Below, piece by piece: positions 55,313-62,630 of a DNA stretch of 64,000 nt. The position numbers and the translations under genes were made by a program. The first letter of the stretch is position 1. Each line of letters opens with the position of its first letter. The notes beneath the pieces were generated by a model. It worked only from the letters and a program-made list of their open reading frames with translations. It did not search any database and had not been told where the DNA came from. The DNA lies in contig NZ_FYDE01000005.1 in assembly GCF_900186535.1 (NCBI RefSeq), positions 720,895 through 784,894 of the forward strand, in the 5' to 3' direction. This DNA comes from Marasmitruncus massiliensis. GTDB taxonomy: Bacteria > Bacillota > Clostridia > Oscillospirales > Ruminococcaceae.

Positions 55313-55791
55313 GTGCCGCCGCTGTTTTTTCTGTCGGACTCCGGAATCCGCTTATTGACGGCAATCAGCATGCAGGGCGGGATTTGGCACTCAGCTTTCA
55401 GAAATTCCTCCATGGTGCGGATATCATCCGCCGCCCCGGACAGCGCATTATAAAAATGGAACCGCTCATCCTCCCGGCGCAGTGCGGCGAAATGGTTGCC
55501 TTTGCGGTGGCGGTAGAGCAGAATGCAGGCGTCCGCGGTTTTCGCCACTGCGGAGAACCGCAAAGGAATCACGCACAGGCGCACCCGGTAGCCGCGCTTT
55601 CGCAGATAATGCTGGACATAGTAAACATGGGTCCCGAACTTTCCGCCCAATACAAGCCCGCCGCGCAGGTCTTCCATCACCCATTCGGGGCGGACCTTTG
55701 CTCCGAGCATTTTCAGCACATTGTAGACAGCGATCCAGCCGCATCCGTTTTGGTCGGAACCGAACCAGCCGTTTTTCAGATCACCCAGCAA
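55309..55791 (-). CDS. C39-like papain-fold protein of unknown role, start uncertain
   Basis: At least 160 residues. GSDQNGCGWIAVYNVLKMLG resembles the catalytic Cys helix of C39/papain-like peptidases, KGNHFAALRRE supplies a matching His, and FHFYNALSG an Asn, so a cysteine-peptidase fold is likely although activity is unproven. No signal peptide. The nearest start codon in frame is TTG 55791, without a ribosome site. The strong AAAGGAGG at 55848-55855 is followed eight bases later by an in-frame ATC (55839), with RAFSKEGLLINQSL between, so translation may begin there at a non-standard codon or after a shift from TTG 55846 in another frame. Confidence 0.65.
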   Translation of the reverse strand: MLGDLKNGWFGSDQNGCGWIAVYNVLKMLGAKVRPEWVMEDLRGGLVLGGKFGTHVYYVQHYLRKRGYRVRLCVIPLRFSAVAKTADACILLYRHRKGNHFAALRREDERFHFYNALSGAADDIRTMEEFLKAECQIPPCMLIAVNKRIPESDRKNSGGT

Positions 55792-55930
55792 AGACTGGTT
55801 GATCAGCAGCCCTTCTTTGGAAAATGCGCGTGAATCGATAAGCCAATCCTCCTTTTTCTTTAGTGTTTGTCAAATAAAGTGAAACAATCGCTTTTCACGG
55901 AAAAAATCGAATTTGTTGAAAGCCGGCCCC

Positions 55931-57256
55931 CTAAACAAGCCGTTTATGCTGCCATCTGCTGCCGCAAAAACGGATGACAAACGCTGTGGTGCGGACGCCC
56001 CAGTCCGATATCATGGCAAACCAGACACCGGGGACTCCCCATCCCATCATATGTACAAACAGGTAGCTCAGCCCGATCCGGCAGGTCCACATCGAAATGA
56101 TCGAAACCGTCATTGTGAATTTTGCGTCGCCGGCCGCACGCAGTGCGTTCGGAAGGGTAAACGAAAGAGGCCAGATAATCATGGCGCCGATGCCGTGGAT
56201 AATCAGCAGCTGAAGTGCCACCGATGTGGTTTGCTCAGACATCCGGTAGACATTGACAATCGGATGGCAGAAAATCAGGATGGCAGCGTTCAGTGCAATC
56301 ATCGAAAGATAGGTGATTTTCATCAGCTTTATCGTATACTGTCTTGCCTGCACATAGTCCTGCGCGCCCACACACTGCCCCACAACCGTGATCAGCGCGA
56401 GCCCGATTGCGGCGCCCGGAATGACCTCCATACTTGCAATGTTGTTGGCGATTGCATTTGCCGCGATCGCGGTTGTACCGATGGAAACGATCAGCCCCTG
56501 CACAAGTACCTTTCCGATCTGGAAAATACCGTTTTCCAATCCCGTTGGGACACCCACTGAGAGAATGCTGCGCACCATGGCAGGCCGAAACTCAAGTGTC
56601 AGCAGATGCTCAATATGGATGGAATTTTCACGGTGACGCAGAAGCAGCAGCATAATTACGCAGCCGAGCATGCGTGAAACAAGCGAAGCGATAGCGGCTC
56701 CGCGCACCCCCATGCCGAACCCGAAAATCAAAAGCGCGTTGCCGCCGATGTTGGCCATGTTCATCAGCAGCGATGTAAACATGGAAATCCGGGAGTTGCC
56801 CATTGAGCGGAACAGGGCGGCTCCCGCATTGTAAAGGGCCAGAAAGGGATAGGAATAGGCAGATATGGCAAAATAAATCTGCGCGTTTTTCATGACCTGA
56901 GGATCAATGTTGCCGAAAATATTTGTGAGAAGAAAGTCACGCAGTGTCAGGCAGGCCAGCATGATGACCAGTGAAAACAACAGCGTAACATAGATAAGCT
57001 GTTTTGCCGCGACACAGGCATTCTCCGGCTCCTGCTTGCCCAGATACTGTGAGGATACGACAGCGCCGCCGGTTGCCAGGGCGGAAAAAATATTGATAAG
57101 CAGCACATTGATGACATCAACCAGAGCAATGCCGGAAACGGCCGCTTCCCCGCTGCCCGACACCATGATCGTGTCGGCCATACCGATTGTGACAGCCAGC
57201 ACCTGCTCAACAATCAGCGGGAAAATCAGCCGCTTTAAATCCTGATTTGTAAACAT
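55931..57256 (-). CDS. MATE-family efflux transporter (second copy)
   Basis: A 441-residue, twelve-helix MATE protein: LKRLIFPLIVEQVLAVTIGMADTIMVSGSGEAAVSGIALVD at the start, GGAVVSSQYLGKQEPENA, and the second-half GTTAIAANAIANNIASMEVIPGAAIGLALITVVGQCVGA. It belongs to a different subgroup from the MATE at 27.8-29.2 kb. Exports drugs or metabolites; substrate unknown. The ATG has AGGAGGG upstream. No regulator gene is adjacent. Confidence 0.92.
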   Translation of the reverse strand: MFTNQDLKRLIFPLIVEQVLAVTIGMADTIMVSGSGEAAVSGIALVDVINVLLINIFSALATGGAVVSSQYLGKQEPENACVAAKQLIYVTLLFSLVIMLACLTLRDFLLTNIFGNIDPQVMKNAQIYFAISAYSYPFLALYNAGAALFRSMGNSRISMFTSLLMNMANIGGNALLIFGFGMGVRGAAIASLVSRMLGCVIMLLLLRHRENSIHIEHLLTLEFRPAMVRSILSVGVPTGLENGIFQIGKVLVQGLIVSIGTTAIAANAIANNIASMEVIPGAAIGLALITVVGQCVGAQDYVQARQYTIKLMKITYLSMIALNAAILIFCHPIVNVYRMSEQTTSVALQLLIIHGIGAMIIWPLSFTLPNALRAAGDAKFTMTVSIISMWTCRIGLSYLFVHMMGWGVPGVWFAMISDWGVRTTAFVIRFCGSRWQHKRLV

Positions 57257-57290
57257 GGACCCTCCTATATGCGTTTATAATACAGCCTTT

Positions 57291-57319
57291 ATTCTACCTT
57301 CAATGTGCAACGAATGCAA
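57291..57319 (-). promoter_or_regulatory. Promoter of the second MATE gene
   Basis: Minus strand TTGCAT (57314-57319), 17-base spacer, TAGAAT (57291-57296), 35 bases before the ATG. Confidence 0.7.
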
Positions 57320-57490
57320 GCATATTATCATTGGATCATTCACGGCCGAATCGTCAGGAACGGACTATGTTTGGCCCCTTGACGCAGAAAAAGGTCCGCC
57401 GACGGGAACACCTGTTCCGCTTGCCTTTTTAAAAAAAATTTGTTACAATTCCAAATTGTGCGATTTTTGAGGAAAGGATTTTTTAAATTC

Positions 57491-57970
57491 ATGAGTGATA
57501 TCAGCGAAATCTATAATAAACCGAAATATCTTCCCTTTTTAATTTACTGCCGGGAGCATCATTACAAAGCGATGGAGGATCTGGCCCGATGCCCATTCCA
57601 TCTTCTGACCAAGGAACCGGGGTTTACGCCCCTTCTTGCAAGCCGCGTCAAAGCGGTATATATCACTTTTTGCAAAGCAGGGAAAAACACAGACAATATG
57701 CAGGGGCAAACAGGCGAATGTCCGGAACCCGAACAGCCAAAGGCTGCCGTGAAAGCGCCGGTTCTTCCCAAAACACTAAGCGAACCGGAGCTGGTGATTC
57801 TGCTGCATGCGTATTTTGAGAAGAACGGCGACCGGCTGATTTCGATCGACGACGCCTGTAAAGCGGCGGGAGGGCGCGCCAAACGGGCGGAAATCGCAAA
57901 AATCCTGCAAAATGTGGCATGGTGCCGCATCGTTGATAAGGGGACTTTTTTCTACGCGCCAATCAATTGA
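57491..57970 (+). CDS. Hypothetical protein
   Basis: A 159-residue protein I do not recognise. A helical N-terminal part (YNKPKYLPFLIYCREHHYKAMEDL) and a C-terminal winged-helix-like part (LSEPELVILLHAYFEKNGDRLISIDDACKAAGG ... ILQNVAWCRIVDKGTFFYA) are joined by a Pro/Glu/Ala-rich linker (about 82-105). The C-terminal pattern suggests a small DNA- or protein-binding domain. GAGGAAAGGA lies 12 bases before the ATG. Confidence 0.7.
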   Translation: MSDISEIYNKPKYLPFLIYCREHHYKAMEDLARCPFHLLTKEPGFTPLLASRVKAVYITFCKAGKNTDNMQGQTGECPEPEQPKAAVKAPVLPKTLSEPELVILLHAYFEKNGDRLISIDDACKAAGGRAKRAEIAKILQNVAWCRIVDKGTFFYAPIN

Positions 57971-58004
57971 TTGAAAATTACCGCTGTTCCGGCGGCTTAT
58001 TCTC

Positions 58005-58033
58005 TTTACAAGTTTGAAGAAATTTCCTATACT
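58005..58033 (+). promoter_or_regulatory. Promoter of the arsC/spx-like operon
   Basis: TTTACA (58005-58010), 17-base spacer, TATACT (58028-58033), 30 bases before the ATG. Confidence 0.75.
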
Positions 58034-58062
58034 GGAAGTCATACCGAAAGGGGCGCTGGCGG

Positions 58063-58404
58063 ATGAATATTCAGATTTTCGGAAAAAGCAAATGCTTCGA
58101 CACGAAAAAGGCGGAGCGATATTTCAAGGAGCGGAACATCCGGTTTCAGAGCATCGACGTTGCCAAATTCGGCATGAGCAGGGGGGAACTGGGCAGCGTG
58201 AAAGCTGCTGTGGGAGGAATCCGGGAGCTGATAGACCCCAAATCGAGGGACTATGAGAAGTCTTTTATTGCTTATCTGGCGTCCGAGCAAAATATGGAGG
58301 ATAAGCTTCTGGAATATCCGGCGCTGTTTAAAACGCCGATTGTCCGAAACGGGAAGCGGGCGACGGTAGGCTACCATCCTGAAATCTGGGAAACATGGGA
58401 GTAA
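58063..58404 (+). CDS. ArsC/Spx-family thioredoxin-fold protein
   Basis: A 113-residue protein of the ArsC/Spx family. It has one N-terminal cysteine, GKSKCFDTKKAERYF, rather than the CXXC of Spx, a YFKERNIRFQSIDV strand and a late KTPIVRNGKRATVGYHPEIWE with the cis-Pro. This fits the YffB/ArsC-like branch; whether it binds RNA polymerase or reduces a substrate is not known. It starts a tight operon with YwbE, CYTH and GIY-YIG genes. Confidence 0.88.
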   Translation: MNIQIFGKSKCFDTKKAERYFKERNIRFQSIDVAKFGMSRGELGSVKAAVGGIRELIDPKSRDYEKSFIAYLASEQNMEDKLLEYPALFKTPIVRNGKRATVGYHPEIWETWE

Positions 58405-58405
58405 A

Positions 58406-58618
58406 ATGATGAACGGGCAGATTAGAAAAAACATTACAATCGGCGCGCTGGTAGACATCGTGCTGAAAAAGGACCAGCCCACCGGCAAGCTGACCCGCGG
58501 GCATGTCAAACGCATCCTGACCAACAGCCCCACGCACCCGCATGGCATCAAGGTGATGCTTGAAGAGGACGACATGGTGGGGCGCGTGCAGGAAATCTTA
58601 GAGGAAACTGCGAACTGA
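58406..58618 (+). CDS. YwbE-family protein
   Basis: A 70-residue YwbE (DUF2196) protein: GQIRKNITIGALVDIVLKKDQPTGKLTRGHVKRILTNSPTHPHGIKVMLEEDDMVGRV, nearly the whole family pattern. Small basic beta-rich protein, possibly RNA-binding; function unestablished. The gap to the upstream gene is one base. Two consecutive ATGs can start it. Confidence 0.9.
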   Translation: MMNGQIRKNITIGALVDIVLKKDQPTGKLTRGHVKRILTNSPTHPHGIKVMLEEDDMVGRVQEILEETAN

Positions 58619-58633
58619 AGACGGGAGAAAACA

Positions 58634-59134
58634 GTGGAAATTGAACGGAAGTTTTTGATCGACGGGTTCCCGGATCTGCCGCCGCTCAGGGAATCGGTGG
58701 TTTATCAGGGCTACCTGTCCACAGAGCCGGTTGTGCGTATCCGCAGTTCCCAAACCGGAGATGAAATCCGGTTTGTGCTTTGTATCAAGGGGAAGGGAAC
58801 CCTTGCGCGCGAAGAAATTGAACTGGGTCTCGACGCGGAAACGTTTCTGCGCCTGCGGGGCCTGCTCACATTGCCGATGATCCGCAAGGATTATAAGACC
58901 TACGCGCTGCCCGGCGGGCTTACACTGGAATGCAGCCTGGTTGACGCGGGGGAACCGACCGCGTTTTATTACGCGGAAGTGGAGTTCTGCTCTGTGGAAG
59001 AAGCCCTCTGCTTTGTTCCCCCCGCATTTCTGGGCCGGGAAGTGACCGAAGAACCGGGCTGGGGCATGGGCCATTACTGGCGGAAGAGAGCGCTGCCCGC
59101 AAAAAATGCGGCAGGAGTGAAAAAAGCGGATTGA
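58634..59134 (+). CDS. CYTH-domain protein
   Basis: A 166-residue CYTH-superfamily protein (CyaB/thiamine-triphosphatase fold). The diagnostic EIERKFL is at the start, with VRIRSS, RFVLCIKGKG, REEIELGLD and YYAEVEFCSVEEAL following in the tunnel-barrel order. Likely hydrolyses inorganic triphosphate or an organic triphosphate using divalent metal. GTG start after GACGGGAGAA. Same operon as ywbE. Confidence 0.88.
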   Translation: MEIERKFLIDGFPDLPPLRESVVYQGYLSTEPVVRIRSSQTGDEIRFVLCIKGKGTLAREEIELGLDAETFLRLRGLLTLPMIRKDYKTYALPGGLTLECSLVDAGEPTAFYYAEVEFCSVEEALCFVPPAFLGREVTEEPGWGMGHYWRKRALPAKNAAGVKKAD

Positions 59135-59149
59135 AAAGGGGCGCTCTGT

Positions 59150-59416
59150 GTGAAAGAGAGCGGCAATTTTGTCTACATCCTGCGATGCGCCGACGGAACG
59201 CTCTATACAGGCTGGACAACAGACCTGCAGGCGCGTCTGCGCGCGCATAATGCCGGAAAAGGCGCGAAATATACCAAAGCCCGTCTGCCGGTACGCATGG
59301 TGTATTCGGAAAGCCTTCCGTCAAAAAACGAGGCCATGCGGCGGGAATCAGCCATTAAACGGCTGACACGGGCCAGCAAACTGAAGCTGGCTGGAATTGA
59401 CAAAAGTGGAGTTTAA
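59150..59416 (+). CDS. GIY-YIG nuclease-family protein
   Basis: An 88-residue stand-alone GIY-YIG domain of the YhbQ type: [17 protein letters not shown] provides the two Tyr motifs, followed by [21 protein letters not shown] with the catalytic Arg and [19 protein letters not shown] with the metal Glu. Probably a DNA-structure or repair nuclease; natural substrate unknown. GTG start; last gene of the small operon. Confidence 0.9.
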   Translation: MKESGNFVYILRCADGTLYTGWTTDLQARLRAHNAGKGAKYTKARLPVRMVYSESLPSKNEAMRRESAIKRLTRASKLKLAGIDKSGV

Positions 59417-59479
59417 TGGTATAGTTGTCCCTGATAAATAAATATCATTTACCGAGGTCAAGGAAAGAAGGAATCTCCA

Positions 59480-60553
59480 ATGAAAAAATTCATGGCTGTT
59501 GCTTTGTCAGCATTGCTCAGCGTATCGCTTCTGGCGGGCTGCGGCGGCGGATCGGGCGCATCAGAAAGCGCTCCGGCATCCGCGGTATCGTCCCCCTCGG
59601 AAGCGGCGCCGTCCGGGGAGCCCGCATCTTCGGAGCAGGAAACTGCCGGCGAAAAGACGGCAATCCGGGTGGCGTCTATGAAAGGGCCGACCTCCATTGG
59701 GCTTTTGAAGCTGATGGAAGATGCGGAAAAAGGAGAGGCCGCCAATGATTACAGCTTTGCCATTGTCGGAACCGCGGACGAAATTGTCCCGAAACTGGTG
59801 AAAGGCGAACTGGATCTCGCGGCGATTCCGGCCAATCTGGCCTCTGTGCTGTACGGGAAAACACAGGGGGAAATCAGCGTGCTTGCCGTTAACACGCTGG
59901 GCGTGCTTTATCTGGTTGAAACAGGCGACACCATCCATTCTATTGCCGACCTGAAAGGGAAAACCATCTATTCGACAGGTAAAGGGACAACCCCGGAATA
60001 CGCGCTCAACTATGTGCTGTCCGCGAACGGCATCGATCCGGAAAAAGACCTGACTGTGGAATATAAGTCCGAATCGACCGAAGTGGCTGCGCTGCTTTCC
60101 CAGGGGGAGAATGCGATTGCGATGCTGCCGCAGCCGTATGTAGCCACCGTGCAGGCTAAGAATGATAAGCTGCGCATTGCGCTGAATATGACCGAAGAAT
60201 GGGATAAGGTACAGGGAGAAGACAAGAGCGCCCTGATCACAGGCGTAGTAGTCGCACGGAATGATTTTATCAGTGAGAACCCGGAGGCATTGGATACGTT
60301 TTTGAATGAATATCAGAAGTCGGTCGCGTTCGCCAACGATAACCTCGACGAGAGCGCGGCTCTGACCGAAAAATATGGGATTGTTCCGGCAGCGGCCATT
60401 GCCAGGCAGGCGATCCCGTACTGCAACATTACCTTTATCGAGGGTACGGAAATGAAGGAAAAGCTGAGCGGCTATCTGAAAGCCCTGTTTGACCAGAATC
60501 CGCAGGCTGTAGGAGGAACTCTCCCCGATGATGCGTTCTATTTCAGCCGCTGA
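59480..60553 (+). CDS. ABC substrate-binding lipoprotein, NMT1/SsuA type
   Basis: A 357-residue lipoprotein. Signal MAVALSALLSVSLLAGCGGG with lipid Cys at about 21, Ser/Ala/Glu-rich tether (about 22-60), then a type II periplasmic-binding fold of the NMT1/THI5/SsuA kind: RVASMKGPTSIGLLKLMED, DLAAIPANLASVLY, DLKGKTIYSTGKGTTPEYAL. Such proteins bind sulfonates, nitrate, thiamine precursors or similar; I cannot choose. The permease gene overlaps its end by 26 bases. Ribosome site AAGGAAAG(AAGG). Confidence 0.92.
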   Translation: MKKFMAVALSALLSVSLLAGCGGGSGASESAPASAVSSPSEAAPSGEPASSEQETAGEKTAIRVASMKGPTSIGLLKLMEDAEKGEAANDYSFAIVGTADEIVPKLVKGELDLAAIPANLASVLYGKTQGEISVLAVNTLGVLYLVETGDTIHSIADLKGKTIYSTGKGTTPEYALNYVLSANGIDPEKDLTVEYKSESTEVAALLSQGENAIAMLPQPYVATVQAKNDKLRIALNMTEEWDKVQGEDKSALITGVVVARNDFISENPEALDTFLNEYQKSVAFANDNLDESAALTEKYGIVPAAAIARQAIPYCNITFIEGTEMKEKLSGYLKALFDQNPQAVGGTLPDDAFYFSR

Positions 60554-61301
60554 GCGAAAAAAAGCGGGGATAAAAATAACCGCCCTGCTGTTCTGGCTGA
60601 TCGTCTGGCAGGGCGTCAGCATGGCAATTGGACAGGAGATACTGCTGGTATCTCCTGTTTCTGTTGTTGTGCGTTTGGTAGAACTGGCGGGTACGTGGAA
60701 TTTTTGGGGTACCGTCTGGTTTTCGTTGATGCGTATTGCATCAGGCTTTCTCCTTGCGCTGATAGCCGGGACAATATCTGCTGTGCTGTCCGCGAATCTT
60801 GGACTCGTGCGCATACTGCTCTCACCCCTGGTTTCGGCGGTGAAGTCCACGCCTGTCGCAAGCTTTATCATCCTGTGCCTGATCTGGGCGGATTCGCGCA
60901 ACCTGTCTGTCATCATTTCATTTTTGATGGTATATCCGGTGGTTTACATCAATATGCTGCAGGGAATCGACAGCGCCGACCGTCAGCTTTTGGAAATGGC
61001 GGATGTTTTTCAAATCCATGGCATGCGCCGGGTGTTTTACATCTATACCCCGCAGATGATGCCCCATTTCCTTTCCGCCTGTACGGTTTCACTTGGCCTG
61101 TGCTGGAAGTCAGGCATATCGGCCGAAGTCATCGGAATCCCATCCGGTTCCATCGGTGAAAAGCTCTACCAGTCAAAGCTGTTCCTCTCCACCGCCGACC
61201 TGCTGGCATGGACGCTGACGATTATTTTAGTGAGCACGTTGTTTGAACGGCTGTTTCTGCTTTTGGTGCGGAAAATCTGCCGCCGCATAGAAAGGATGTG
61301 A
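60528..61301 (+). CDS. ABC permease, SsuC/TauC type
   Basis: A 257-residue membrane permease with six helices and the BPD-type loop VYINMLQGIDSADRQLLEMADVFQIHGMRRVFYIYTPQMM. It starts inside the binding-protein gene, with AGGAGG just upstream, indicating coupled synthesis. Works with the adjacent lipoprotein and ATPase. Confidence 0.9.
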   Translation: MMRSISAAERKKAGIKITALLFWLIVWQGVSMAIGQEILLVSPVSVVVRLVELAGTWNFWGTVWFSLMRIASGFLLALIAGTISAVLSANLGLVRILLSPLVSAVKSTPVASFIILCLIWADSRNLSVIISFLMVYPVVYINMLQGIDSADRQLLEMADVFQIHGMRRVFYIYTPQMMPHFLSACTVSLGLCWKSGISAEVIGIPSGSIGEKLYQSKLFLSTADLLAWTLTIILVSTLFERLFLLLVRKICRRIERM

Positions 61302-61305
61302 CTGG

Positions 61306-61884
61306 ATGGAAATTGCGGTAGAAAATCTTTCGAAACAGTATCGCGGGATTCCGGTCCTTTCCGGCTTCAGCGCCGCATTTCCGGAGGGAGAGACCACCTG
61401 CATCATGGGCCCGTCCGGCTGCGGGAAAACAACGCTGCTGCGCATTCTCATGGGGCTGGAATCTGCCGACGGCGGAAGGGTGAAAGGACTGTCGGGGCGG
61501 AAGATCAGCGCGGTCTTTCAGGAGGACCGTCTGTGCGAAAACCTGAGCGCTGTTTCAAATATCCGGATCGTCTGCCCCAAAACGGTGAAACGAGAGGCGA
61601 TAGAAGCCGCGCTGCGGGCGGTCGGCCTGGAAGAAGCATCCCTGTACCAGCCGGCGGGGGAGCTGAGCGGCGGAATGAAACGCCGTGTGGCAATCGTACG
61701 CGGTGTGCTGGCGCCCTCCGAGGCAGTTTTAATGGATGAGCCGTTCAGGGGATTGGATGAAGGTACCCGCGCCCGGACAGCGGCCTTTGTGAAAGAAAAT
61801 CTCCGGGGGAAGACGCTGATTCTTGTTACACATGACCCCGAGGAACCGGACATGATGGGCGGCAGTTTGATCGTCATGGGCTAA
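61306..61884 (+). CDS. ABC ATPase, short form
   Basis: A 192-residue ATP-binding subunit. Walker A GPSGCGKTT, Q-loop VFQEDRLCENLS, signature LSGGMKRR, Walker B AVLMDEPFRGLD and switch His in LVTHDPEE are all intact. It is shorter than the usual 240-260 residues for SsuB/TauB, ending shortly after the switch region, and lacks the C-terminal extension. Forms an importer with the two preceding genes. Confidence 0.9.
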   Translation: MEIAVENLSKQYRGIPVLSGFSAAFPEGETTCIMGPSGCGKTTLLRILMGLESADGGRVKGLSGRKISAVFQEDRLCENLSAVSNIRIVCPKTVKREAIEAALRAVGLEEASLYQPAGELSGGMKRRVAIVRGVLAPSEAVLMDEPFRGLDEGTRARTAAFVKENLRGKTLILVTHDPEEPDMMGGSLIVMG

Positions 61885-61928
61885 ATTTGCCGCCTCGATA
61901 AAAAATTTTAAAGAAGAACCGGAAGCTA

Positions 61929-61982
61929 TTGACAAAACGTTTGTCGGAACATATAATGAACATATGAACAATGATTCATATG
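61929..61982 (+). promoter_or_regulatory. Consensus promoter and ArsR-type operator
   Basis: Perfect TTGACA (61929-61934), 17-base spacer and perfect TATAAT (61952-61957). Directly after it lies CATATGAA-CAATGA-TTCATATG (61961-61982), a perfect 8-bp inverted repeat matching the ATATGAAC...TTCATAT operators of CadC/CzrA-type repressors and covering the transcription start. Confidence 0.9.
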
Positions 61983-61995
61983 AAGAGGTGAGAAT

Positions 61996-62358
61996 ATGAC
62001 AGATATAAATGGAGTGGAGCGCTGTGATTATATCTGCACACATCCGGAAGTTATTTCAGCCGTTACGGAACAGATGCCGGATGAAGAACTGCTTTATGAT
62101 CTGGCCGAACTCTATAAGATTTTCGGGGACAGCACCCGCATTAAAATTCTCTATGTGCTGTTGGAGGCGGAAATGTGCGTGTGTGATATTGCGCAGCTGC
62201 TCAATATGAGCCAGTCCGCGATTTCCCACCAGCTGCGGGTGCTCAAGCAGTCACGGCTGGTCAAATTCCGCAGAGACGGAAAAATCGTTTTTTATTCCCT
62301 GGCGGACGGTCATGTCAGAACCATTATCAGCCAGGGTATGGAACATATTACAGAATAA
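61996..62358 (+). CDS. ArsR/SmtB-family metal-sensing repressor, CadC-like
   Basis: A 120-residue winged-helix metalloregulator. Both known metal sites can be read. The N-terminal/helix-3 thiolate site has Cys10 and Cys14 in RCDYICTH plus Cys61 and Cys63 in EMCVCDIA, as in CadC for Cd/Pb. The helix-5 site has Asp104, His106, His117 and Glu120, as in SmtB for Zn. The recognition helix is MSQSAISHQLRVLKQSRLV. It heads the operon and its operator covers the promoter, so metal should release repression of the HMA protein and P-type ATPase. Confidence 0.93.
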   Translation: MTDINGVERCDYICTHPEVISAVTEQMPDEELLYDLAELYKIFGDSTRIKILYVLLEAEMCVCDIAQLLNMSQSAISHQLRVLKQSRLVKFRRDGKIVFYSLADGHVRTIISQGMEHITE

Positions 62359-62375
62359 AGAATGGGGGAATTTGT

Positions 62376-62594
62376 ATGAAAAAGACATACCGTATGAAAG
62401 ATCTTGACTGTGCCAACTGCGCCGCAAAGATGGAGGCGGCGATTAAGCAGATCGATGGGGTCAGCGCCGCGACCGTCAGCTTTATGACGCAGAAGATGAC
62501 CATTGAGGCTGTCGATGAAAAGTTTGAGGCAATCGTAAAGGAAGCCGTAAAAATTTGCAGGAAAATTGAACCCGACTGTTCTGTCGTGCTTTGA
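62376..62594 (+). CDS. Stand-alone HMA metal-binding protein
   Basis: A 72-residue ferredoxin-like heavy-metal-associated domain with the metal loop DCANCAAKMEAAIKQIDGV (Cys12 and Cys15). The DCANCA version is typical of Zn/Cd-type domains found at the N terminus of ZntA/CadA. Here it is a separate protein just before the ATPase, which lacks its own such domain, so it probably delivers or senses metal for that pump. Confidence 0.9.
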   Translation: MKKTYRMKDLDCANCAAKMEAAIKQIDGVSAATVSFMTQKMTIEAVDEKFEAIVKEAVKICRKIEPDCSVVL

Positions 62595-62630
62595 GACATA
62601 TTAAATTAGCAGTTTGAGGGGGTATCGTTG

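Noticed and set aside
55164-55364. A 66-codon frame from 55364 that contains the aroF leader peptide
   Set aside because: Its upstream part belongs to the C39-like gene in another frame; the promoter and ribosome site fit only the shorter frames beginning at 55246.
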